A stretch of DNA of 64,000 nucleotides from Tiliqua scincoides (lineage: Eukaryota > Chordata > Lepidosauria > Squamata > Scincidae): the NCBI RefSeq assembly GCF_035046505.1, contig NC_089822.1, positions 263,635,024 to 263,699,023 on the forward strand. Reading direction: 5' to 3'. Position numbers and translations under genes: made by a program. This document shows positions 35,958 to 48,509 of this stretch, one piece after another. Numbering within the stretch: position 1 is the stretch's first letter; each line of letters starts with the position of its first letter. The notes under the pieces were generated by a model that made no database searches, was not told the origin of the DNA, and saw only the letters and a program-made list of their open reading frames with translations.

Positions 35958-38900
35958 CTGAAAGGACAGAGGGAAGAAGTTTGTCTATGTTCTGGTGACC
36001 TCTTTTCAAGCTACCTACAGCATCCTCCTCCCCATCTTTCTCCTTCTGCCCATCTCCCTTTCTAGGTTCCAACCCCATTCTTATCCAGGAATGTGAACAC
36101 TGTGCTAAAAGATGAAAGCCAAATTTCTCTATACAGATAACACCAATTCTGCTTCTTTCTGGACTCCTGGCGCTTACCCAACTCAGGAAATATGGGTATT
36201 TGGCATCATGGGTTATATTTCTGGTACTCAGCAGAAGGAAGAATGATGCAAGGCAGTGAAAATTTTCCTTGGACTAATTTAGTTCTTATTTAGCCCTGCC
36301 TGACCCCACACCTATGAAGGTGTTTCAAGTTGATCCTGTGGTTCTTTAAGGCTACATATTACTGTCTTTTTATTTGGGTTAATCCATCCCTCTCCCAATC
36401 CATCTTGCAGCCTTTAACATAAGAACATAAGAACATAAGAACAGCCCCACTGGATCAGGCCATAGGCCCATCTAGTCCAGCTTCCTGTATCTCACAGCGG
36501 CCCACCAAATGCCCCAGGGAGCACACCAGATAACAAGAGACCTCGTCCTGGTGCTCTCCCCTACATCTGGCATTCTGACTTAACCCATTCCTAAAATCAG
36601 GAGGTTGCGCATACACATCATGGCTTGTACCCCATAATGGATTTTTCCTCCAGAAACTCGTCCAATCCCCTTTTAAAGGCGTCTAGGCTAGACGCCAGCA
36701 CCACATCCTGTGGCAAGGAGTTCCACAGACTGACCACGCGCTGAGTAAAGAAATATTTTCTTTTGTCTGTCCTAACCCGCCCAACACTCAATTTTAGTGG
36801 ATGTCCCCTGGTTCTGGTATTATGTGAGAGTGTAAAGAGCATCTCCCTATCCACTCTGTCCATCCCCTGCATAATTTTGTATGTCTCAATCATGTCCCCC
36901 CTCAAGCGTCTCTTTTCTAGGCTGAAGAGGCCCAAACGCCGTAGCCTTTCCTCATAAGGAAGGTGCCCCAGCCCCGTAATCATCTTAGTTGCTCTCTTTT
37001 GCACCTTTTCCATTTCCACTATGTCTTTTTTGAGATGCGGCGACCAGAACTGGACACAATACTCCAGGTGTGGCCTTACCATCGATTTGTACAACGGCAT
37101 TATAATATTAGCCGTTTTGTTCTCAATACCCTTCCTAATGATCCCAAGCATAGAATTGGCCTTCTTCACTGCCGCCGCACATTGGGTCGACACTTTCATC
37201 GACCTGTCCACCACCACCCCAAGATCTCTCTCCTGATCTGTCACAGACAGCTCAGAACCCATCAGCCTATATCTAAAGTTTTGATTTTTTGCCCCAATGT
37301 GCATGACTTTACACTTACTGACATTGAAGCGCATCTGCACTGACAATGAAGCGCATCTGCTTCAATCAAAGCAGATTGAAAGCAGATTCAATCTGCTTTC
37401 AATCAAATGTGCAAATTTAGGCACTTCACAAACAGATTTGTCTAAGGAGACATTCAACCAATTTTTTTATTGTTTTTACTACTGCACTACTACTATAAAG
37501 AGACAAAGCAACCCCACTAACAACTTCTGCACGGTTTCTCTAGGTAAGCAGAAATACAGAGATAAAAAGAAAGAAGACGCTCTTGGCTTTTTCAACATAA
37601 CTGAATCAGTTCCTACCGGCTATAAGGGAATCTGTGCAATGTACTTCTGGGAGAGAAATACAGGAGGAGCCTGAAGGAACCCAGGAATCCTCACCTGTTG
37701 CAAGGAGCAACTGAGAATTCCTCTCCAACTCCTTACCTGACTCCTGGCCTGAGGGTCTCAGATTTTGCACAGGATCTGGGAGGAACACCTCTTCTTTTTT
37801 CACTGAATTGGGGGCAAGGCCAAGTTGGGGTCCCAAAGATCCCTCTTGAGAATAGAGAAACAGAGAAAAATTTATTTCTCATGAATTTCAATATACGAAT
37901 AAGTACAATCCATGAATTCTTACTACTGTGTTTTCCATTCTTTTTCCTATTTCACAATAAATCTGTAAGATGTAAAGGAAAACATATCCTACATTGGACA
38001 GACTGACATCTTGTATACACTGAAGCTTCACCATGGCTTGGTAGATATTTTAGTCATTGCAATGGTTATATTCGGGGAATGTGTCAAAAACAAATTTTTG
38101 TCTTGCTTTGTATCTTATAAGCCAGGGGACTCCAAACCTTGGCCCAGGGCCAGATGCGGCCCACGGCAAGCCTCTACTCATCCCCTGGCCAGCCTCTGGT
38201 TCCCTGCAAGCCTCTGGCACAGTTGACCAAACACGAGTGTGCTTGTGGGGTGAGGGAATGGGTGAAGATTTAAGTGTGTGCTTTATTTCGGAGGTGTGTG
38301 TTGGTGCTTGGAGAAATCCTGGAAATTTGAGCCCATTCATTCATTTATTCATTCATCGTAATTTCTATCTCTAATGTATTTACTTAAATTTTATATTAAA
38401 ATTTTTTTTCCTGCCCTCGACACTGCCAGATATTTGATGTGGCCCTTTAGCCAAAAGGTTTAGAGACGCCTGATACAAGCATATAAATTTAGTATGCAGA
38501 AGAGGTTTGATGTATGCAACTCATAAGAATGAAATGTGGAGTTTTACTGCATTTACTGGAGCCAGTCAGAGTAGGTCCATACCCAGGGAATCCACATTTT
38601 CACCATCCTCCTGAAGAACTTTCCAGAATGTGGTCTGTTGGCTTGACTGCATCGGAGTTCTCTCAACCATGTGCAAAGGCAGCCCCATCTTCCTCGGGTT
38701 CATCACCTACAGGAAAAAGGCAAACATCCATGCCCTCACTTCAAATTCTGCTGCACAAAGATCAATTCGTAGATATGAGATCATGCCCTTTTAACTCCAA
38801 CATCGTGAGCTGTGGGAAGAGGACTCCCACCAGTGCTTGCTGTATCACATCTGTGATGCAGCAGTGACAGCAAAGGAAAGGCTGGCCTTGCTTTGTGCAA

Positions 38901-41900
38901 GGCCTTTGTGCAAGGCCTTCATTCATTCGTATAAGCTCCATCTCTAATACATTCATTTATGTAAATTTATTCAAATTTGAAATGTAAATTAATTCTTTTT
39001 CCCCCGGCCCCCAACACAGTGTCAGAGAGATGATGTGGCCCTCCTGCCAAAAAGTTTGGACACCCCTGGTTTAGACATTTGAGGCCCAATCCTATCCAAC
39101 TTCCCAGCGCCGGTGCAGCTGCAGTGTATCTCTAAGACAAGGGAGCAAACATTCCCTTACCTCAAGGAGGCCTCTGTAACTACCCTTCCATCACAGGATG
39201 CAGTACATTCCCCATTGGCACAGCTACACCAGGGCTGGAAAGTTGGATAGAATTTGGCCCTAAAGCACTTTATGGCTTGGGACCAGCGCATTTGACATAC
39301 TGCCTCCTTCCGTATAATCTGGCCCGTCCTCTTTGGTCATTTGAGAGGGACCTTTTGGAAGGGCTGCCATTGAGCGTCATGGATGGTGTCAGAAATAGGG
39401 CTTTCTTGACGGTGGCACCTGTTCTTTGGAATTCCCTTTCCTTTGGGTTGAGAACCATTCTTTCTTTGGGAGCCTTCTAGTGGGGCCTGAAGACAAGATA
39501 TAACTTGAACAAATAAATATATGAAAAAGGTGGAAATGTATATTAGAATTTGGTGGCTTCTCAAGTGCATGGAAGACAGAGGACTTATTTTCCTACTGAG
39601 ATGATAAGCTGGAGGAGGGGGCTACTGTCTACACATGTGCATTAACACCTGTGCATGGATTCACCAGGAACAAGATCCATTTGCCACCTCCCTGGAGAGA
39701 CAAAGATTTCCCAGGGGGAGCATCCATAAAACTCAGAGCTGTCCCCAGAGCCAGCCAAAGACCTCCTGTCATCCGAAGCAGTATGGCAAATGCTGTTCCT
39801 TCATCACTGGTCATGTGCCAGAATTTGCCCTTCCCAATGCCCAGAGTGGAAAAAAGGCCAAGGAGCAGAAGAGGCCCAAAATGCCATAAAACCAAGTGGA
39901 CGGATGTAGGTGCGTGCCATACCTGAGACAAACACCACAGTTGGCCCCATAATGGACTGGCCCTGGTTATCTCTGACACAAGAACATTGGTTACCATCTG
40001 GTTTGTGTGTCTGCCCCAGCCAGCCCTGCACAAACCAACCTGCTCCACTTGGATGCCAAGAGCCTTGTTCAGTTCAGTTTCAGCCAAGACCTGACTTCCT
40101 GGGGGAAGCAACAAAGATGGACGTGCGATTCCACTGCCTGTAAGGGAAAGAAGGGACATTTTACAGAGAAGGAGGACTGTTCCATCCTTAGAGGTGGCCA
40201 GAGGCAAAACAGGGCCACTTTCTGTCTCAAGGACACCTGGGTACAAAGCAGGAGCTGGGTTCAGCAAATCAAGTTGCCCCTGCTCAAATTCCCCCTACCA
40301 CTGGAGATTACTAGACCTGGCAAGTGAAGGGTGAGCAGAAGGGCAGTCCTTAAGCAGAAGAGGGAAGTCTGACGGATGCCTTCTTGCCCTCTGCATCACC
40401 ACTTGCAACCACCCAAACTCCCCCTTCCACGTGGCTGCTAAAGGTACAAGTGGACTGTTGACCTTCCTTTACGTTCCGTTACCCTCATCGTGACAGCACT
40501 TAGGGTTACGTGTTGAACGCTTACCTGGCACAGCAACCTCTTCATCAACGTTCTGCTGGGTGTCTCTGAATCTCTCTGCTTGTTCTGTGGAGACCTCCTC
40601 CTGCACCATGTCCAAGGGCTCCTCCTTTATATCCAGGGAACCCACAGCCCACTCCTGCAAAGGCTCCTGAAGCAGCGAAGAGACTCTCATTCAGAACACT
40701 GTGACGACGGACAAGAGACACATCCTGCTCCCATACACCCTATTCCCTTAGCTGCAGAGTTCCAGAAGTGGTTTCTGACAAATAAGAGTAGGGTGAGGCT
40801 GAGCCAACAATGTAACTGACAGCCCAACCCTATGTATGTCTCCTCAGAACTAAATCCCATTCTAAGCTATGGGACTTACTCCCAGGTTGGTGCAGATAGG
40901 ACTGCAACAAGAGAGTGTTGAAAAGATTCTCAGATTCTTTTCACTGACGCAATGCCAAACAGTCAAAGACCTTTTAAAAGCGTTTGGAGGCTTTTATTAC
41001 AACAATAGTAAGTGACACAAGCCAATTGATTCAGTTTGGATACAAATGTTCACCCTTCGTTTCCCATCTTGTTTCTCAAAGAACCACACCCAGAAAATCA
41101 CATTAAATAAAGTGAGATAAACAAGTTACCCATGTGACACTGTATGACACTTCCACCTCCTTATTGGGCATATTATGACAGGTTTGGTGCATGGTCCCAG
41201 CTTTAATTTGGAGGTCAGTTTGCCCTGCATCTCAAAGTGTTCTTGGCCCACAACTCTGGTTACACAAGATCCTGGAATTCTCCCTTTGGGAAAGTTATGA
41301 TCTACATGTTCTGCCAACCATGATCTCTTTAGGTCACTTTGACATAACTCTCCTATCCTGTTTTTAAGGGTCATTTAACAGTCATTCTCTTGGCTCCAAT
41401 TTCACTTATTTTTCTCAAAAGAGAAGATAAGTTCACCCTCTAAAATCTCTATCAAGAGAACCAAGTAAGGTGACCAAGTTTTTTTCTCCATCACAATTCC
41501 TCGGCCATTAAGACCGACAGGGCAGCCTCAATACTCACTCTATCTTGCTATTTACGTTTGAGGGGAAAGCAGTGCCTGCGGAATTTCCTCCCTGTTGTAC
41601 TTCAAGGCACAGGCACTCTGCCAGCCATTAGAAATAACGTAAACATCCCCTGTAGGATCATTTTGAGTCTAAAGTGCAACTTGAGGCATAACTACTCTAG
41701 AGTAAGACCTACTGAGTTCAATAGGACTTACTCCCAGGTAACCGTGGCTAGACGAAAGCCTCAGTTAGATGTGTTTTGAGGAGTTCATGCTGTGGAAGGT
41801 TATGGCAGAATGGCACACAGTATAAGTAGTATCAAAGTATCTTTGGAATTATTAACAAAAATGTTTATAATTTTTTAGTTTTGAGTATCAATATAGTTAT

Positions 41901-41938
41901 TCTTGGATCTGAGCGTCTTCTCTTGCTTCTTTTACAGA

Positions 41939-41982
<44 letters not shown>

Positions 41983-43337
41983 CCATGAATTAGACTCCAC
42001 TGCAGATAAGAAGGACCCTTCCGATCCCTGGTGAATGGGGAAAAAATCTCTTTAAAATCCCCATTTTAAAAACAGTTTTTTAGGGAGTCAGAGTATGAGA
42101 ACTGCTACTTTGCAGCTTGCTCCAAAAGTGAGCCCCTTGCCTCCCCTGGCTCACTGAACAATGGAATCAGAAGTGATTAATCACTAGCCACAAGCCAGTG
42201 CTAAGAGAGGGAGACACTTTTCCCAGAGCAAAAACAGCCGTTCTAATTAACTGAATGGCATTTTGTTTTGTATTAACTGTTTTTATTTAACATGGTTTTT
42301 AGTATCTGCGGGGAGTCCCAGAACAAACCCCAGCAGATACCGAGGTCCCACCTGTACAAGCAACACATTGTTGCTTTGAATTTGAATCTAACAGAAAATA
42401 TAAATACTTTTTAATCTACGCCATCAACATGAGATAACTGGAAGTGTACAAAAACAGCTACTGTGGATGGCTGCATCGCATGTAGAATTTCCTCCACTGA
42501 CAGATTCACTAAAGTGTAAGCCTGAGCAGCTTTCAGAGATGCTTTAATGTGAAACAGAGGTCCGTGGGTGGAGGTAGCATTGTCCGGAGGTTTTGGCATT
42601 TCCTACCCAAAATTAATCATCTCCAGTTTTAGCTGAAGACTGGTGGGTGGTTTCAACCCAGTCCACATTCTGTATCTGGTTAGCGATATTGGAATTCAGT
42701 ATTAAGACCTCACCTGCCATGTCCCCTTGTTGGCCTCCCTCCGGCTCACCAGGAAGTCCTCCAGCAGGGCCACAGCCTGGGCACAGCTGTCTGGCCCTCC
42801 TGCCCAGATCTGGTGCTGGACATCCAGTGGCAGGCTGGCCATGAACTGCTCCAGGACCAGCAGCTCCAGGATCTGCTCCTTCGTGTGCCTCTCCGGCTTC
42901 AGCCACTGGCAGCAAAGCTCCTGCAGCTGGCTGTACATCTTTCGTGGGTCTCCCATTTCCTGACAGCAGAACTGCCGGAAATGTTGGCGCTGCCTCTCCC
43001 TTCTCAGGGCCTCGCCTCTCAAGATGGCAGCCTTCACTTTCCCATAGTCCTCCTTGTCTCTGGCAGCCAGGAGGCTAAAGGCCTGTTGGGCCTCTCCACT
43101 CAGGGCAGGCAGGAGCCGAGCCACCCACTCTCCTCTAGGCCACCAACAGGCTGCAGCCACTTGCTCAAAGGAGGCCAGGAAGGCCGTGGCATCATCCCAG
43201 GGTGTGGCCTCTGACAGATGGGGGCTCCCCCATGCTGAGTGCAAAGTCTGTGGTGTCTTTAGGAACTCCTGCCCTTGGGCTTTCCAGTGCTGCTGCCTCC
43301 CCCTGCCTGGCTCCTCTTGGCCCTCCTGTGGCTCCAT
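34339..43337 (-). CDS. Gene C: SCAN-C2H2 zinc-finger protein, 13 fingers
   Basis: The most complete member of the array. Exons 42714-43337, 40525-40666, 40040-40098, 38583-38706, 37737-37802 and 34339-35957 sum to 2634 nt and give 877 residues with all phases consistent. SCAN core at about residues 117-200, VKEEPLD linker, acidic linker, then 13 C2H2 fingers. The ancestral start codon has become GTG (43421) with a stop upstream, so I start at the next ATG, 43337 (MEPQEGQEEPG). A GC-rich first exon with a donor at 44935 lies upstream. The likely role is sequence-specific DNA binding in the nucleus with SCAN-mediated dimerisation; targets are unknown. Confidence 0.82.
36417..37341 (-). mobile_element. 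CR1 LINE, 5'-truncated, young
   Basis: About 925 bp with an open frame for the C-terminal 240 residues of CR1 ORF2. By eye only about ten residues differ from the copy at 24729, so both belong to one young subfamily. It lies in intron 5 of gene C, just before the finger exon. Confidence 0.88.
37737..37802 (-). CDS. Gene C exon 5 (symmetric 66-nt exon)
   Basis: Acceptor CCAATTCAG, donor TCAG/GTAAGG. Reads VKKEEVFLPDPVQNLRPSGQ then ES, phase 1 on both sides. Best preserved copy of this exon. Confidence 0.75.
38123..38472 (+). repeat. hAT-like non-autonomous element
   Basis: Starts CAGGGGACTCCAAACCTTGG and ends GGTTTAGAGACGCCTG. The flanks TTATAAGC and ATACAAGC agree at 6 of 8 positions. In intron 4 of gene C. 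Confidence 0.6.
38583..38706 (-). CDS. Gene C exon 4
   Basis: 124 nt, acceptor TTCCTGTAG, donor CTGG/GTATGG. Reads VMNPRKMGLPLHMVERTPMQ and then FWKVLQEDGENVDSL. Phase 0 to 1. Confidence 0.8.
38849..39067 (-). repeat. hAT-like element, partial
   Basis: Reverse copy of the family at 17346-17731, ending GTTTGGACACCCCTG. Confidence 0.6.
39083..39261. repeat. Palindromic MITE copy
   Basis: Same family as 5280-5460; 179 bp, with both ends well kept (GGCCCAATCCTATCCAAC and GTTGGATAGAATTTGGCCC). Confidence 0.65.
40040..40098 (-). CDS. Gene C small exon 3
   Basis: 59 nt, acceptor CCCCCAG, donor CAG/GTTGGT. Reads GSQVLAETELNKALGIQVEQ, phase 1 to 0. Only in this copy does the frame stay open to the second donor (CTCAG/GTATGG, last exon base 39923), also phase 0, so a 176-nt version of the exon is possible. 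Confidence 0.65.
40525..40666 (-). CDS. Gene C linker exon (IKEEPLD)
   Basis: 142 nt, acceptor GCTTCAG, donor CCAG/GTAAGC. Reads EPLQEWAVGSLDIKEEPLDM and ends VAVP. Phase 0 to 1. Confidence 0.8.
40700..42640. other. Intron 1 of gene C
   Basis: No gene. Holds two single copies of the squamate short repeat (40835-40905, 41685-41755), a (GT)n run of about 38 nt at 41942-41980, and a short element ending GAGGTCCCACCTGTA near 42355. Confidence 0.5.
41942..41980. repeat. (GT)n microsatellite
   Basis: About 19 GT units. Confidence 0.9.
42714..43337 (-). CDS. Gene C exon with SCAN domain
   Basis: 208 residues from the ATG at 43337. Contains FEQVAAACWWPRGEW, ALSGEAQQAF and the SCAN core (HFRQFCCQ, LKPERHTKEQILELL, LEQFMASLP, LLEDFLVS). 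Donor CAG/GTGAGG, phase 0. The upstream in-frame stretch without an ATG still resembles the N-terminus of A and B. Confidence 0.88.
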
Positions 43338-43499
43338 CACAGATTCAGGCTGATCTCTGCCTGGGGCTTTTCTTGCTCCTCTGGATCCTGCTTCTAGACC
43401 TTCACATGTTTGCTCATTCACCGCTTTACTCCTGGCTCCACTCCTGCAGCTTTAGAAACAAATATGGGGGAGTTAGATGAGGCAAAAGAAAATAAGATT

Positions 43500-44215
43500 T
43501 TACCCTGTGGGCAAGTAATCTGTGGAACCCCTTGCCACAGGATGCGGCAGTGGTATCTGGCCTAGATGCTAGATGTCTGCAGGAAATGTCCATTGCAAGT
43601 TAAAAGCCAGGATGGGTATATTTAACCTGGTTTTTGAAGGTTGTCTCAGAATACCAGATGCAAGAGAGTGGTAGCAGGATGCAGGTATCTTGTGGTGTTG
43701 TCGTATATGCTACCTGAGGCATCTGGTAGTGAGATACAGGAATCTGGACTAGATGGGGCTTTGGCCTGATCCAGTGGGGCTCATCTTATGTACAGGTGAC
43801 AAGGAAGGGGACTAGGGGGCAGGTCTCTTGTTTTGTGTGCTCCCTGAGGCACCTGGTGGGCCACTGTGTGATATACAGGAAGCTGGACTAGATGGGCCTT
43901 GGGCCTGATCCAGTGGGGCTCATCTTATGTACAGGTGACAAGGAAGGGGACTAGGGGGCAGGTCTCTTGTTTTGTGTGCTCCCTGAGGCACCTGGTGGCC
44001 CACTGTGTGATATACAGGAAGCTGGACTAGATGGGCCTTGGGCCTGATCCAGTGGGGCTCTTACGTTCAACTGACAAGGGAGGGCACCAGGATGCAGGTT
44101 TCCTGTTGTCTGGTGTGCTCCCTGAGGCACCTGGTGGGCCACTGTGAGGTACAGGAGGCTGGAGCGGATGGTCTTGGGCCTGATGCAGTGGGGCTCATCT
44201 TATGTTCTTATGAGT
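43500..44215 (+). repeat. Array of CR1 3' ends
   Basis: Four consecutive CR1 tail copies. Two of them (from 43791 and from 43930) repeat with a 139-bp period and near identity, so part of the array arose by tandem duplication. It lies between the SCAN exon and the first exon of gene C, probably in its 5' UTR exon or intron. Confidence 0.75.
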
Positions 44216-44599
44216 GGGGATGACCTTCTGGAGCAGTTCCTTGAAGCAAGCACCCTTTTCTCCAATCCCTGACTCTGCCTGAAGGAGGGAGGAGGAAGGG
44301 TCCGATTTCTGCCACCTGGTTGCACTTAGTGCACCCCCAGAGGAGGGCTTTGGGTGGGGGAGTTTTATTGACCTGGTGGCAAAAGGGCTGCAGGTGTCCA
44401 GGTGTCCCTGAGCCAGAGACACACACAGTGGAGGTCCAGCAAAGGTGCCTGAGTCTGGGGCAGCCTTGTGGGGTGGGGAGCAGGGAAGCTGCACATCAGT
44501 GTTTTGGCTACTGAGCAAGTGCACCGGTGGAATTCCTGCCTGCCACACAGGAGCCTGCCAGAAAATGGGGAGGGGGCAGCCTAGTTCCCCCGAGTTGGG

Positions 44600-45350
44600 G
44601 GGGTTGTCTGATCCTCAGCCAGCTGCAAGCTCCTGTCTTTGGACACTCTCAAGCCTCCAGCGCCTCCTCTGCCAGCCACCCTGGGGGGGCACAGACACCC
44701 CCGCGCTGGGTCTCTCGGGGAGTATGAGCCCGATCCTGTGTCTACTCAGAAGCAAGTCCCCTTACAGTCAGTGGGTCTTACTCCCAGGAAAGCATGGAGG
44801 ACACTGGAGCCTGCGGAGACCTCTCCCTCCGCCTCCCTGCCCGGGATGGCGCCGAGCCCCCCGCAGGATCCCCACCGCCCGGGGGCTCAGCCGCGGGAGT
44901 CGCACTCCCGGGCTCCGCTCCTGCGGGGACTCACCGGGCTGCAGCCCTCCCGTCTCCGGCCAGGCAGCGCCGCTCAGCCTCCGTCCCCCCCGCCCGTCCC
45001 CAGCAGCTCCAGCCCCGGCGGAGGGAGGGAGGGAGGGAGGGAGGGAGGGAGAGCCCGGCTCCTGGGGCGGCTGCGGCTGGAGAGCTGCCCGTCCGAGGGC
45101 CCTGCAGTGCAGTCCCCTCCCCCGGAAGGCAGGAAACAAAGCCTCCTCTGCTGGGGACTCCTCCAGGGGCCTGCGCCTTTAAGGACGGCAGGCACTTTAG
45201 TCACGTGCAGGGGCGAGCCGGGATTGGCTGCTCCCCGGTCACGTGCGGGGGTCTCGTCAGGAAGCGGGTGGTGGCCCTGGCGGCACCCGCTTCCTCTTCC
45301 GGGGCTGGGACTTCCGGGATGTGCCTGCCCCTTTAAGGGTTGCATAGAGG
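44600..45350 (-). promoter_or_regulatory. GC-rich promoter and first exon of gene C
   Basis: CpG-dense stretch with an untranslated exon ending at 44935 before GTGAGT. Contains a (GGGA)n run at about 45019-45053 and two CACGTG-type E-boxes near 45200-45245. The opposite direction may also start here, as bidirectional CpG promoters are common, but no gene is visible to the right. Confidence 0.6.
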
Positions 45351-45561
45351 AGGGAATGTGACAGGGCGGCTTTTTAACCCCCTGCATGCCGAGCTGCACC
45401 TGCCCTGATTCCCCCTCTGGGCAGTGGCTGCAGGGAGAGGCCTCTGGCTGTCCCCTGGAGCTGGCCCTTCCCAGAGGAGTTGCTGGGCCCCCAGCCGCCT
45501 CTGAGCTGCCCTGGACACTGCAGCCCTCCACCACCTCGCCTGGGCTGCTAAGGCCTCAGTC

Positions 45562-45963
45562 CAGGGGTTCCCAAACTCTGGGTCAGGAGAGGCCCACTGG
45601 TGGGTTGCATCCTGCTTTCTGGTGGGTCCCCAAAGGGCGAAGGCAGATCAGATAACCAAGTGCCTCAAGGCCCGACACCATTCAGAAATCAGATGCTATA
45701 CCTGCCCCTTACCCTGCAAAGAGCTCGGCTCCTGCAGTCTGCAAGGTAGCTGCTGGTTGCCCCGCACAGAGCTCGGCTCCTGCAGTTTGTGTAAATAAAG
45801 GCAGATAAATATCTAAGGGTCATTTCATGTTGTTATTATTACTTATAAATAAATGAAAGTATTTCTTTCTACATCTCCTTTTGTAAGTCTGATAAATCTA
45901 TGTGGGTCCCAACAGAGTGTCATTTCAAAAAGTGGGTCCAGCTAGAATGTTTGGGAAGCACTG
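45562..45963 (+). repeat. hAT-like non-autonomous element
   Basis: Starts CAGGGGTTCCCAAACTCTGG and ends GTTTGGGAAGCACTG. Internal GAGCTCGGCTCCTGCAGT block occurs twice. Target duplication not clear. Confidence 0.55.
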
Positions 45964-45964
45964 T

Positions 45965-46237
45965 CTGAAGTGCAATTTTTCAGTGCCAGTGCAACCATGC
46001 CAATGGGGCGTTCACTGCATCCTGCGATGGGGGGGCAGTCACAGATGCTCCCTCAAAATATGGGAGCATTTGTTCCCTTACCTCGGGGCTGCATTGCGGT
46101 TGCACCGGTGCTGGAAAGTAGGAAACAAATGTTCCCATACCTTGAGAAGGCCTCTGTGACTGTCTCCCCAACGCAGGATGCAGTGAATACCCCATTGGCA
46201 CAGCAGCACTGGAAAATTGGATAGGATTGGGCCCTGA
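45965..46237. repeat. Two overlapping palindromic MITEs
   Basis: Same family as 5280-5460; two copies share the central GCACCGGTGCTGGAAAGT end. Confidence 0.55.
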
Positions 46238-46255
46238 GTCAGGAGGGGCCCTTCA

Positions 46256-46432
46256 GGCAGCCCTCTCTGCCCAAGGTCTTCTGCTATGAAGACCGATGCA
46301 AAAAATTAATTTCTCTGCCATCTCCAAGTCCTCTTTTATTTCCCCTTTTCCTGCCTCACTGTCCAGTGGGCCAACCGTTTCTCTGGCAGGTTTCCTGCTT
46401 CTTACGTATTTGAAGAACCTGTGAAACAGACT
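46256..46432 (-). mobile_element. CR1 LINE internal fragment
   Basis: Reverse-strand piece encoding FFKYVRSRKPARETVGPLDS, the segment between the endonuclease and RT domains. Confidence 0.75.
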
Positions 46433-47030
46433 GAGAAAAAGCATCTGAAATGCGCACTGTTCACACAGATGCTCCCTGAGATTCACACATACCCATATTG
46501 CCAACACTAATCTATTCCACCTATCACCAAAAAGAGAGACATAAGGCAATGAATGGGATGGAATGGAATGGTTCACACTTAAGGTTGGGGAATTGTGCAG
46601 AGTGCGGAAAAGAGGCTTCGGAAGCCTCTGGTTTCTGCCGAGGGACTGCTCAGTTGATAAAGAAGGGCAGAGAATCTGGCATTTCTGGAAAGAGAAAAGA
46701 AGGGAACATGAACCATCTTGCACCCCAGCCATGTCTAAAGTACCCTGCCAGTGTAGCCACAACACCAGAACACAGGATGCATCCTGCGCAGGGGTGGTCC
46801 CAGACGTAATCTAGAGGTGACATCTGTTCCTTTACATTGGACTGAGCCTCTGCTGCCATGATGGGCTTACTTGGATATGCATCAGTGATTTTGCTGAGAC
46901 GAGTCTGGGGAGGGTGAAATGTGGCTGTTGGGGAAGGATATCAGTACTGCTGCCTTCCTGTACATGCTTCTGATGGGGATGCAGAGACTTCCGGTGTTCT
47001 CCCTCCCTCCCTCTGTAGCTGGCTGCACCA
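46433..47030. other. No recognised feature
   Basis: Unique-looking sequence upstream of gene C. No coding or RNA feature could be supported. Confidence 0.4.
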
Positions 47031-47034
47031 GCAT

Positions 47035-47152
47035 GAAGGCATCCTGTTGTCTTGTGTGCTCCCTGAGGCATCTGGTGGGCCACTGTGAGATATAGGAAGC
47101 TGGACTAGATGGGCCTTGGGCCTGATCCAGCTGGGCTTATGATCCTATGAAA
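47035..47152 (+). mobile_element. CR1 LINE 3' tip
   Basis: Non-coding CR1 tail (TGTGTGCTCCCTGAGGCATC to GGCTTATGATCCTATGA). Confidence 0.7.
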
Positions 47153-48509
47153 GGCAGTGACCCACATCCCTTCCCTTCTCTCGGTCCTTCCTTGTGCAGT
47201 CCCTTTGAACAAACCAAGATGGCAGGCACACTGTGATGGGAACCCCCCCCCCCAGTGCATTCCGCACTTCCTGGCGTTACGTGTTGGAAGGTTAACTTGA
47301 CCATATCTCAGAGCAAGAGTAATTTGAAAAGTGTCATCCATGTTAGGTTATGTGAGGGTAACACCTGCAGATCTGGGTGGGAGAAAGCAAAGGATGTGGA
47401 GGTTTTTAGGCTCCATTAGGAAAGGGCAGCGAGTGGGAAGCTTCTCTTGGCATCCTTGTAACGCTTGTTGCTCCAGCCAAGAAAGTGACTCCAGAACCTG
47501 CTGGCCTTATTCTGGGGACTGTGCAACCTTTCAAAGCCTGTGCAAAAGAGGCTTTGGGACTTACTCGCAACTCAGTAATGGTCCTGCCTTATTAAAACTG
47601 AGTTCCTCATCCTGCACAGCCTCTTCTCACAGTCTTGCCCCGCAGCTCCTAAGACTGGCTCTGCTCATGCTTCTACCTCACAGGGCTGTTGTGAAGACAT
47701 AAGAGTTAGGGACAAACAGGGTTGGTGGAAACGGGGGATGAGGCCCAAGAGCAGGGCCCAAGAGGGAAGCAAGATCGGCGGTCGGTCCCCAGTCTCATTA
47801 TTTATTTGCTTGTTTTTTTGCAGTCACGGCACAAAAAAAGGTTGAGGACCACAACACTAGAGTCATCCAGCACTGTCATTCTCAGGAAAATGGAGACAGT
47901 GTAGGGGCCAAGAACATCTGCTGGGCAGTCCAAGGTTCAACTCATGCAAACTCCCCAGAAGAGAAAAACAATGTGTACCATTGTTTACACCAAAGATGCT
48001 CCCCAGCACATACACATACACACACCATGCCAAAAGGGGAGATAGGATATTGGTACTACCCTAGTCCACCCTTGGCACACATCTGTCCCTGTTCCGTTCT
48101 TTGACCTGTCCCTGTCCCTTCCTGCCTAGCTTACTGGTGCAGGGACTGTTCAGAAGGCATTATTTACAGTGGTGGTCCCTGTGCACACAATGCGGGGTTG
48201 CGCTTTCGAACTGCTGTAAAGGACATAGGATTCGGACATGCTTCTATTCCAGTTATCTAAAGCATCCCTCTTTGCTAGGAAGGATCTGATTAACAACCCC
48301 AAAAGGCTGCCCACCAAAGGCTAATGGAAAAAAAACCCTGGAATGACACATCTAAGGGTATACAAAATGTAAAGAATGCATAGGCTAGCAAAGGCTACAT
48401 TGATACCCTGGGTTAAGGCAGCCATCATAGAAGCGCATTCTCTTCTCTTCAGTTCTCACTTTGCAGTGATTGTAACACAATTATATGCACAGACATTTTT
48501 ACACCTGTA
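47153..48509. other. Intergenic between C and D
   Basis: No gene. The part from about 48290 to 48508 matches 61060-61283 (CACATCTAAG, GTAAAGAATGCATAGGCTAG), a segment duplicated with the gene units. Confidence 0.45.

Noticed and set aside
47722-48289. Small plus-strand frames between genes C and D
   Set aside because: Short, no motif, no splice context and no paralogous conservation.
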